Origin: JAVBNC01 sp031551765
Lineage (GTDB): Bacteria > Desulfobacterota > Desulfovibrionia > Desulfovibrionales > Desulfovibrionaceae
Assembly (NCBI GenBank): GCA_031551765.1
Contig: JAVBNC010000108.1
Location: forward strand, 1 to 15,874
Direction: 5' to 3'
Length of the DNA: 15,874 nucleotides
How positions within the stretch are numbered: the first letter of the stretch is position 1; every line of letters starts with the position of its first letter. The translations under genes and the position numbers were made by a program. This document shows positions 7,460 to 13,822 of the stretch, piece by piece. The notes under the pieces were generated by a model, which saw only the letters and a list, made by a program, of their open reading frames with translations, did no database searches and was not told the origin of the DNA.

Positions 7460-8803
7460 CTAGGCGGCCGCGTCCTGCAGCAAGGCCTTCTTCTGCTCCA
7501 CCAGCTTTCTTTCGCGCACGATGACATATGCCGTCGCCAACGCGCCGATGATGCTGGTGATGATGCCCAGGTACCAGATACCCAGGAATTCCGTGTAGAA
7601 CGCGCCGCCCTTGATGGAATAGCGCACGGCCATGAAGCCGCTGACGGAAAGGGCGAGCGCCCCGGAAAACTGGCCCACGGTGTTGATAATACCCATGCTG
7701 AACCCGGCCGTGCGCACGGACCACAGTTCAGCGGTGGACGCGTTGATCAGCGGGAAGATATTGATGACCACGCCGCTGACAAAGGCCAGAAGGCCCATCA
7801 GGAAGGGCGAGGGAATGGGCGTCGTGTACAGGAAAAAGATAAAGGCTATGCCCACCAGGCCAAGCCCGATAACCACGGAACGCGGCACCTTGTAGTGCTT
7901 GAGCAGGTAGTCGGAAATCTTGCCCACCACGGGGGTGCCGAACACGCGGCCCAGCACATACAGGGTGGCCATGGCCCCTCCGGCCACAATGGCCGCCTCT
8001 TTGCTCATGTTTTCATGCTGGATGTAGAATTCCGTGGCGTACAGGGGGAGCCAGCCGGGCACCAGGCGGGTGGCCACCATGTAGCAGGACCAGACAATGG
8101 ACATCAGCCACAGCGTGGGGTCTTTGACCACTTCTTTCAGCGTGTCTTTGTAGTCCATGTCCTGGTTGCTGTCTTCCGCCTTCTGAATGGACGGCAGGCC
8201 CATGTCGGAGGGGTCGGCGCGCAGCATCCACAGGCTGGCCAGGGCAATGGCTATCACCACCCCGCCCATGATAAAGGTGGAACCGCGCCAGCTCTCCAGG
8301 CCGAACACGCCGTTCTTCATCACCACCGCGATGATGGGGATGAGCAGAAAGGTCAGGGCCTCGCCCATGCCGCCGCCCACGCCGGAATACATTTCCATGG
8401 CCAGGCCGCGTTCTTTGATGGAAAACCACTTGGAGAGCACGGAAGTGATGGGCACGTACCCGGCGGCGGCCACCACGCCCATCAGGGCGCGCCAGACCAT
8501 GGCCTGGGTGTACGTGGCGCTGAAAGCGAAACCGGCAAGAAAAAAGCCGAGGATACCAATGCCTATGGGAATAACCCGGCGACCGCCGAACATGTCCGTG
8601 GCCACGCCCCAGGGCACCTGCGCAACGGCATAGGAATAAAAGAACGCCGACCCCAGCAAGCCCAGTTCGGGTTTGCCTATATGCAGGTCGGTAATCAGGT
8701 ACTTGGTAATACTGGCATAGTTCCAGCGGACCAGTTGCGAGGTGCAGTACACCAGCATGCAGGCCAGCAGAATCACCCATTTGTAATATTTCTTGCCGAT
8801 CAC
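7460..8803 (-). CDS. MFS transporter, probably organic anion (ACS/OPA-like)
   Basis: Inner-membrane major facilitator of 447 aa with about 12 hydrophobic segments. Features include the MFS loop motif GVATDMFGGRRVIPIG between segments 2 and 3, WRALMGVVAAAGYVPITSVLSKWFSIKERGLAMEMY around segments 4-5 (as in anion:cation symporter and glycerol-phosphate-type carriers), a central cytoplasmic loop (about 190-220), and a second GRVFGTPVVGKISDYLLKHY loop in the C-terminal half. The start is set at GTG 8803, because GGAGG lies five bases before it. An upstream in-frame TTG at 8815 overlaps that ribosome site and is unlikely. It is located between pcaJ and the CMD gene in one operon, so it is the best candidate for uptake of 3-oxoadipate or its precursor. 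The substrate is inferred only from context. Confidence 0.88.
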   Translation of the reverse strand: MIGKKYYKWVILLACMLVYCTSQLVRWNYASITKYLITDLHIGKPELGLLGSAFFYSYAVAQVPWGVATDMFGGRRVIPIGIGILGFFLAGFAFSATYTQAMVWRALMGVVAAAGYVPITSVLSKWFSIKERGLAMEMYSGVGGGMGEALTFLLIPIIAVVMKNGVFGLESWRGSTFIMGGVVIAIALASLWMLRADPSDMGLPSIQKAEDSNQDMDYKDTLKEVVKDPTLWLMSIVWSCYMVATRLVPGWLPLYATEFYIQHENMSKEAAIVAGGAMATLYVLGRVFGTPVVGKISDYLLKHYKVPRSVVIGLGLVGIAFIFFLYTTPIPSPFLMGLLAFVSGVVINIFPLINASTAELWSVRTAGFSMGIINTVGQFSGALALSVSGFMAVRYSIKGGAFYTEFLGIWYLGIITSIIGALATAYVIVRERKLVEQKKALLQDAAA

Positions 8804-8876
8804 AAAAACCTCCAATTGTTATTCGGGTGGAACGGCAACGCCGCCCCAGCTCATGCCAGGACGGCGTATTGCACTA

Positions 8877-9527
8877 TCACGCGGCATCCAAGGGAATGCC
8901 CGTCATCCGCCGCAGCGCGTCAAGGGTGAGCCCGTGCGCCATTTCCAGTACGACAACGCCTCCCGGGCGTACCTCAAACACCCCGTGGTCCGTATAAATG
9001 CGTTTCACGCAAGCAATGCCGGTCAGGGGGTAGCTGCACTCCTTGACCAGCTTGCTTTCGCCCTGCTTGGTCAAGAGGTCCATCATCACGAAAATATTCT
9101 TGGCGCCGATGGCCAGGTCCATGGCCCCGCCCACGGCCGGGATGGCGCCCGGCGCGCCTGTGTGCCAGTTGGCCAAGTCCCCGCGCGCGGAAACCTGGAA
9201 CGCGCCCAGCACGCAGTAGTCCAGATGGCCGCCGCGCATCATGCCAAAGGAGTCGGCGTGGTGGAAAAAGGACGCTCCGGGCTTGACGGTCACCGGCTGC
9301 TTGCCGGCATTGATTAAATCTTCGTCCTCCTGGCCCGGAGCCGGAGCTGGCCCCATACCCAGGAGGCCGTTTTCCGTGTGCAGCAACACTTCTTTGTCCT
9401 CGCCCAAAAAATTGGCCACCATGGTGGGCAGGCCGATGCCCAAGTTCAGGTACGCGCCGTCCGGTATATCCTGGGCCACGCGTTTGGCCATGTCTTCGCG
9501 GCTCATGCGCTGAATAGCTGCGCTCAT
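8877..9527 (-). CDS. pcaJ: 3-oxoadipate CoA-transferase subunit B
   Basis: Beta subunit (216 aa) of a class I CoA-transferase: succinyl-CoA + 3-oxoadipate -> succinate + 3-oxoadipyl-CoA. It carries the catalytic-glutamate motif TENGLLGMGP (about residues 51-60, with E the covalent CoA-thioester residue). It also has a long series typical of PcaJ: DEDLINAGKQPVT, FFHHADSFGMMRGGHLD, VLGAFQVSARGDLANWHTG, IPAVGGAMDLAIGAKNIFVMMDLLTKQGESK and YPLTGIACVKRIYTD. From memory these segments resemble Pseudomonas PcaJ more than acetoacetate-type AtoA, but without an alignment a related 3-oxoacid substrate remains possible. ATG 9527 has GGGAGG at good distance, and the gene follows pcaI after 13 bp, so the subunits are co-translated. 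MFS follows after a 73-bp spacer that holds no visible element. Confidence 0.9.
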   Translation of the reverse strand: MSAAIQRMSREDMAKRVAQDIPDGAYLNLGIGLPTMVANFLGEDKEVLLHTENGLLGMGPAPAPGQEDEDLINAGKQPVTVKPGASFFHHADSFGMMRGGHLDYCVLGAFQVSARGDLANWHTGAPGAIPAVGGAMDLAIGAKNIFVMMDLLTKQGESKLVKECSYPLTGIACVKRIYTDHGVFEVRPGGVVVLEMAHGLTLDALRRMTGIPLDAA

Positions 9528-9540
9528 GTTTTCCTCCCGC

Positions 9541-10224
9541 TTAGGCGGCCGCCTGGGCCGATTTTGGTATTTCCACGACGCGCTGCACGAAAATGCAGGG
9601 GGTCACGATATGTTCCGGATCCAAGGCGCCCAGTTCCACCACCTCGTCCGCCTGCACCACGGTGCAGACCGCCGCCGTGGCCATGACCGGCGCGAAGTTG
9701 CGCGCGGTCATGCGGTAGACCAGGTTGCCCCAGCGGTCCGCCTTGCGCGCCTTGATCAGGGCGTAGTCGGCATGGATGGGATACTCCAGCACATAGTCCC
9801 GGCCGTTGATGTTCCGGGTTTCCTTGCCTTCGGCCAGTTGCGTGCCGTAGCCGGTGGGCGTGAAGAACGCGCCTATGCCCGCCCCGGCCGCGCGAATACG
9901 TTCCGCCAGGTTCCCCTGGGGCACCAGCTCCAGCTCAATCTTGCCGGCACGGTAGAGTTCGTCGAACACGTAGGAATCCGACTGGCGCGGGAAGGAACAA
10001 ATCACCTTGCGCACCCGTCCGGCCTTGATCAGCGCGGCCAGACCGGTTTCCCCGTTGCCCGCGTTGTTGTTGACGATGACCAGATCCTTGGCGCCCTGGT
10101 CGATAAGCGCGTCGATAAGCTGGCTGGGCATGCCGGCCATGCCGAAGCTGCCGATCATGATGGTCGCGCCGTCAGGCACGTCCGCCAGGGCCGCCGACGC
10201 GGAAGGCATAAGTTTATTGATCAT
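9541..10224 (-). CDS. pcaI: 3-oxoadipate CoA-transferase subunit A
   Basis: Alpha subunit (227 aa) that pairs with the next gene product to activate 3-oxoadipate with CoA from succinyl-CoA. The N-terminal GATIMIGSFGMAGMPSQLIDALI segment is the glycine-rich motif of class I CoA-transferase alpha subunits. The stretches NNAGNGETGLAAL, CSFPRQSDSYVFDELYRAGKIELELVPQGNLAERI, GAFFTPTGYGTQLAEGKE and ELGALDPEHIVTPCIFVQRVV are those expected in PcaI. ATG 10224 (MINK...) is chosen because it matches the usual PcaI N-terminus and follows AGAGGGAG. The in-frame extension to 10302 runs through a stem-loop and is not family-like. It lies 96 bp after pcaF. Confidence 0.9.
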   Translation of the reverse strand: MINKLMPSASAALADVPDGATIMIGSFGMAGMPSQLIDALIDQGAKDLVIVNNNAGNGETGLAALIKAGRVRKVICSFPRQSDSYVFDELYRAGKIELELVPQGNLAERIRAAGAGIGAFFTPTGYGTQLAEGKETRNINGRDYVLEYPIHADYALIKARKADRWGNLVYRMTARNFAPVMATAAVCTVVQADEVVELGALDPEHIVTPCIFVQRVVEIPKSAQAAA

Positions 10225-10260
10225 GGCTCCCTCTGAAAACGCGGCGCGTTGGTTGTGAGG

Positions 10261-10287
10261 CGGACCGCCCCGCCGCGAGACGGTCCG
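10261..10287 (-). other. Intercistronic stem-loop between pcaF and pcaI
   Basis: CGGACCG (10261-10267) and CGGTCCG (10281-10287) are perfectly complementary. In the minus-strand RNA the stem can extend by four pairs including G-U, to 11 bp. No T-run follows, so it is probably an mRNA processing, stabilising or partial read-through element that could set the ratio of thiolase to CoA-transferase. Confidence 0.5.
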
Positions 10288-10320
10288 GATACCTGTAAAC
10301 ATATTTCAGATGTAAAACGG

Positions 10321-11523
10321 CTATACCCGCTCCAGCACCATGGCTATGCCCTGCCCCACGCCTATGCACATGCTGCACAGCGCATAGCGCTTCTTGCTGC
10401 GCTGCAGCTGATACACGGCTGTGGTGACCAGACGCGCGCCACTGGCGCCCAGGGGATGGCCCAAAGCAATGGCGCCGCCCAGGGGGTTGATGCGCGGGTC
10501 GTCATCTTTCAGGCCCAGGCCGCGAATGACCGCCAGGGACTGGGCCGCAAAGGCTTCGTTGAACTCGATGATATCCATCTGGTCCAGGTTCAGGCCCAGG
10601 CGGGGCAGCAGCTTCTGCACCGCGGGCACCGGGCCTATACCCATGATGCGCGGCGGCACCCCGGCCACGGCCGTGCCCAGGATCCTGGCCTTGGGCGTAA
10701 GACCGAAGCGCTTGGCCGCCTCTTCATCGGCGACCAGCAGCGCGGCCGCGCCGTCGTTCATGCCGGAAGCGTTGCCCGCTGTGACCGTGCCGTCCTTGCT
10801 GGTCACGGCGGAGAGTTTGGCCAGGGCTTCCAGGCTGGTGGCGCGGGGGTGTTCGTCCTTGGCGACAACAATGGGATCGCCCTTGCGCTGGGGAATGGTC
10901 ACGGGCGTGAGCTCTTCCGCCAGAGAGCCGTCGGCCTGGGCCTTGGCCGTCTTTTCCTGGCTGCGCAGGGCGAAACGGTCCTGGTCCCCGCGGCTGATGT
11001 TGTGCTCGCGGGCCAGGTTTTCCGCCGTCTCCGCCAGAGGGTCCACGCCGTACTTGGCTTTCATCTGCGGGTTCACGAAACGCCACCCCAGAGTGGAGTC
11101 ATACATCTGCGAATCCCGCCCGTAGGCGGAAGAAGCCTTGCTGAGCACGTAGGGCGCGCGGGTCATGCTTTCCACCCCGCCGGCGATAAGCAGAGAGGCT
11201 TCGCCCACGGCAATGGCCTGCATGGCATACGAGACGGCCTGCATGCCGGAACCGCAAAGCCGGTTCACGGTGGCGCCGGGCACGGTGTGGGGCAGACCGG
11301 CCAGCAGCAGTGCCATGCGGGCCACATTGCGGTTGTCTTCTCCGGCCTGGTTGGCGTCACCGTAAATGACGTCGTCCAGCTGTTCCCAGTCCACACCGCC
11401 GTTGCGCTGCATAAGGCTCTTAATGGGCACGGCCGCCAGGTCATCAGTGCGGACCGGGGCCAGTGCGCCGCTCAGACGACCGAAGGGGGTACGGATGGCA
11501 TCGCAAATGAACGCATTTTTCAT
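10321..11523 (-). CDS. pcaF: 3-oxoadipyl-CoA thiolase (acetyl-CoA acyltransferase)
   Basis: Thiolase of 400 aa: 3-oxoadipyl-CoA + CoA -> succinyl-CoA + acetyl-CoA, the last step of the beta-ketoadipate pathway. All active-site parts are present: nucleophile C90 in NRLCGSGM, the NEAFA motif (about residue 320), H356 in GHPLGASG, and C386 in CSMCIGVGQG. Stretches such as FICDAIRTPFGRLSGALAPVRTDDLAAVPIK, ANQAGEDNRNVARMALLLAGLP, the GWRFVNPQMKAKYGVDPLAETAEN segment and RIMGIGPVPAV are characteristic of PcaF/PaaJ-type thiolases rather than AtoB. ATG 11523 follows AAGGAG. It is the first gene of the operon, behind a sigma-54-type promoter and next to the sigma-54 activator gene. A PaaJ-like role in phenylacetate degradation would be the alternative, but no paa genes are seen. 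Confidence 0.9.
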   Translation of the reverse strand: MKNAFICDAIRTPFGRLSGALAPVRTDDLAAVPIKSLMQRNGGVDWEQLDDVIYGDANQAGEDNRNVARMALLLAGLPHTVPGATVNRLCGSGMQAVSYAMQAIAVGEASLLIAGGVESMTRAPYVLSKASSAYGRDSQMYDSTLGWRFVNPQMKAKYGVDPLAETAENLAREHNISRGDQDRFALRSQEKTAKAQADGSLAEELTPVTIPQRKGDPIVVAKDEHPRATSLEALAKLSAVTSKDGTVTAGNASGMNDGAAALLVADEEAAKRFGLTPKARILGTAVAGVPPRIMGIGPVPAVQKLLPRLGLNLDQMDIIEFNEAFAAQSLAVIRGLGLKDDDPRINPLGGAIALGHPLGASGARLVTTAVYQLQRSKKRYALCSMCIGVGQGIAMVLERV

Positions 11524-11571
11524 GTCTAAACTCCTTCAAGGTAACAAGTAGGCCTACAACCGCCGGAGAAA

Positions 11572-11588
11572 AGCAAAAACCGTTCCCA
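11572..11588 (-). promoter_or_regulatory. Predicted sigma-54 (-24/-12) promoter of the pcaF operon
   Basis: The minus strand reads TGGGAACGGTTTTTGCT. It matches TTGGCACG-N4-TTGCW at 11 of 13 defined positions, including the essential GG-N10-GC. Start of transcription is predicted near 11561, giving a leader of about 38 nt before pcaF. The next gene upstream encodes a sigma-54 activator. Confidence 0.7.
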
Positions 11589-11629
11589 GCCAGACTGACT
11601 GGAATTATTAAGTATTTTATTTTATATGC

Positions 11630-11674
11630 GATCGAAAAATAAAACACTGCGCCCCAATATTGGGGCACAGTGTT
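11630..11674 (-). terminator. Rho-independent terminator of the sigma-54 regulator gene
   Basis: On the minus strand a 13-bp or longer stem (arms within 11643-11656 and 11661-11674) is followed by TTTTATTTTT. It begins 39 bp after the regulator's stop codon and cuts transcription before the pcaF promoter. Confidence 0.85.
11643..11674. promoter_or_regulatory. Dyad upstream of the pcaF promoter, putative activator site
   Basis: Perfect inner palindrome GCCCCAATATTGGGGC (11651-11666) inside outer arms AACACTG/CAGTGTT. Its core CCCA-ATAT-TGGG fits the CYCA-N4-TGRG pattern of the two dcuC dyads. Its centre (11658.5) is 85.5 bp upstream of the -12 C, compared with 84.5 bp at dcuC. It is also the regulator's terminator stem, so the match could be coincidental. 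Confidence 0.4.
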
Positions 11675-11712
11675 GCCAAACAAGGATGGACCGCACCCCG
11701 CGCGCGGAACGG

Positions 11713-13686
11713 TCAGCCTTTGTTGCCCGCGCCGCTCTGTTCCGGCTGCCGCCCGGCCGCCAGCACCCGCCACAAGGTGTTGTAACTGATGCCCAGATCC
11801 CGCGCGGCCTGCCGCTTGTTGCCGCCGGCAAGGCGTATGGCCTCTTCGATCATCTCCCGCCGCCGCGCGCCCAGCACTTCCTTGAATGCGCCTTTGTCTC
11901 CCGGTTCTTTTCCGACCGGCTCTTTACCGGGTCCTGCCGGGCTGTCGCCGGTCAAAGGCAAGCCGGTGCGTTCGCAGAATATCTCCGCGAACAGGGTTTC
12001 GTCCGGCCGGTTGCCTTCCAGCAGCGTGCAGTAGCTTTCCATCACGGCCAAAAGCTCACGGACGTTGCCGGGCCAACTGTGTCCGCGCAGCAGCGCCATG
12101 GCGCGGGGACCGAGGCAGGCCGGGGTTTTCCCGTGCCGGGCCAGCGTCCCTTGCGCCAGCGAGGGCAAATCCGACAGACGCTCGCGCAGGGGCGGCACCG
12201 CGATATGCAGCACGGCCAGACGGTAGAAAAGGTCCGCCCGGAAACTCCCCTGGCTGACGGACTGCATGAAGGGGCGCTGGGACGCGCTGACGACCCGCAC
12301 GTCCACGGGCAGGATACGGTCCCCGCCCACGCGCATCAGCTCTTTGGCTTCCAGCACGCGCAGCAGCCGCAATTGCAGGGCGGGGCTCACTTCCGTGATT
12401 TCGTCCAGGAACAGGGTGCCGCCGCCGGCCATTTCAAAAAGCCCGGCCTTGCCCCCGCGTTTGGCCCCGGTGAAGGCGCCCTCTTCGTAGCCGAACAGCT
12501 CGCTTTCCAGCAAGGTTTCCGGCAAGGCCGCGCAGTTCACGGCCACAAAGGGCTTGCCCCTGCGCGGGCTTTCCTGGTGCAGGGCGTGGGCCACCAGCTC
12601 TTTGCCCGTGCCGGTTTCGCCCACAATGTGCACGGAAGCGTCCGAAGGGCCGTAGCGCTTGATTTTCTGCACCACCCGCCGCATGGGCGGGCTTTCCCCC
12701 TTGATGTCCGCGCAGGAATAGCGGGCCACAAAGCCCCTCCGGTACAGGGCCGCGCCGATCTTGCGGCTGATGTTCTGCAGCGAATCCACGTCCCTGAACA
12801 ACGCCACCGCACCCTTGCGCATGCCGTAGGTAAACACCGGAAAAGCATCCACGATGATCTGCTTATTTTTTACAGCCACGATACGCTCGGAATCCACGCT
12901 TTCCCCGGCAATAACCTTTGAGAGCATCAAATCATCGTAATGCCGCCGCAGCGCGCCCTCGCCCTCCCCGGCCTGGATGGAGAGCATGCGCAAGGCGGCC
13001 TGGTTGGAAAACACCACCTGGCCGTCCATGTCGATGCAGACCACGCCGTCGTCCACGTGCCGCAGCACCGCCGACAAATCGCTGCGCATGGCCGCCTCGA
13101 TGCGCTTGTTCCGGGCCAGCTCCAGGACCTGCCGGATGGCGGCCTGAATATTATTCTCCGTGGGCGTGACGATGACGCTGGAGCCGCCGCACTGTTCCAT
13201 GAACTGGCGGGTGGCGCCCCCGCCCACGGCGACGCGCACGCCTTTGGCGTAGGCCTGCTCTATGCCGGACTTCAACTCCTCCCAGCTGCCCCAGGTCACG
13301 ATGTGCACATGCATGTCCAAAAGCGACTGGAGAAGCTCCACGTCGTGCTCTTCCGCCACGTAGCTGGTCAAGGCCACCTGGCGCGAGATTTTACGCACCT
13401 CCAAAAGAGCGCGGATGATATCCATGTGCGTGCGTTCCAGAGGCGCCGCGGAGCCGCTCAATTCGGTGAACACGGGATGGCGCGAGTTGCCGTGGTAAAT
13501 GATGCCCTCGTACCCTTCCGCCAGCAGGTTTTTCGCCTCCAGCAGCATGTTGTCCAGGTTCGGCACCAGAGCGAAAAACTCGCAATTGTAGCCCAGCATG
13601 GCGCGCTGCACCAGATCGCACACCTCCGGCGAATGCGCCAGCAAAGCTATTTTATAGCGGGGGTTTTCGGAAAGCTGCGGCAACAC
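11713..13686 (-). CDS. Sigma-54-dependent activator with PrpR_N, PAS, AAA+ and Fis-type HTH domains
   Basis: Enhancer-binding transcription activator of 657 aa. Residues about 10-190 resemble the PrpR N-terminal sensor (KIALLAHSPEVCDLVQRAM at the start; VAVGGGATRQFMEQCGGSSVIVTP near its end). A PAS-like region follows (about 200-305). The AAA+ domain (about 325-555) has Walker A GETGTGKE (356-363), the sigma-54 contact loop GAFTGA (403-408), Walker B GTLFLDEI (423-430), RADLFYRL (483-490) and WPGNVREL (538-545). A Fis-type helix-turn-helix lies at about 612-644. It should bind an upstream site and open sigma-54 promoters by ATP hydrolysis when the sensor meets its ligand. Two such promoters are in this window (pcaF, dcuC). 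GTG 13686 was chosen because GGAGG lies four bases before it. TTG 13683 is nearly as good. The longer frame to 13839 would span a terminator. Confidence 0.92.
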   Translation of the reverse strand: MLPQLSENPRYKIALLAHSPEVCDLVQRAMLGYNCEFFALVPNLDNMLLEAKNLLAEGYEGIIYHGNSRHPVFTELSGSAAPLERTHMDIIRALLEVRKISRQVALTSYVAEEHDVELLQSLLDMHVHIVTWGSWEELKSGIEQAYAKGVRVAVGGGATRQFMEQCGGSSVIVTPTENNIQAAIRQVLELARNKRIEAAMRSDLSAVLRHVDDGVVCIDMDGQVVFSNQAALRMLSIQAGEGEGALRRHYDDLMLSKVIAGESVDSERIVAVKNKQIIVDAFPVFTYGMRKGAVALFRDVDSLQNISRKIGAALYRRGFVARYSCADIKGESPPMRRVVQKIKRYGPSDASVHIVGETGTGKELVAHALHQESPRRGKPFVAVNCAALPETLLESELFGYEEGAFTGAKRGGKAGLFEMAGGGTLFLDEITEVSPALQLRLLRVLEAKELMRVGGDRILPVDVRVVSASQRPFMQSVSQGSFRADLFYRLAVLHIAVPPLRERLSDLPSLAQGTLARHGKTPACLGPRAMALLRGHSWPGNVRELLAVMESYCTLLEGNRPDETLFAEIFCERTGLPLTGDSPAGPGKEPVGKEPGDKGAFKEVLGARRREMIEEAIRLAGGNKRQAARDLGISYNTLWRVLAAGRQPEQSGAGNKG

Positions 13687-13709
13687 GGGACCTCCGGCGG
13701 GCTGACAAC

Positions 13710-13734
13710 AAAAAAAGCCGCGCGCGGGCACGGC
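13710..13734 (-). terminator. Rho-independent terminator between the EAL-HDOD gene and the sigma-54 regulator
   Basis: In the minus-strand RNA, GCCGTGC (13734 downward) pairs with GCGCGGC (one G-U) around a CCGC loop and is followed directly by TTTTTTT. It ends the EAL-HDOD transcript, but also sits only 23 nt before the regulator's GTG codon, so it could act as an attenuator in the regulator leader. Confidence 0.75.
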
Positions 13735-13822
13735 AGACGGCCGGAAAACGCGGTACGTCAAGGTACGTGGAGTCGGACGTTTCGTCCAGGGGGCGGGAAA
13801 GGAGACGGATTTCGGCGGGCGG

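Noticed and set aside
6644..8929. Plus-strand open frame of 761 codons opposite the CMD and MFS genes
   Set aside because: Same low-complexity antisense pattern, while the minus strand carries two recognisable families with ribosome sites.
11764..11779. A second upstream dyad for pcaF (CACC...GGTG) at about the 110-bp spacing
   Set aside because: It lies in the regulator's HTH coding region and does not fit the CYCA-N4-TGRG core.
10249..12921. Long plus-strand frames opposite pcaF and the sigma-54 regulator
   Set aside because: No recognisable domain or ribosome site. The opposite strand has complete active-site and AAA+ motifs.
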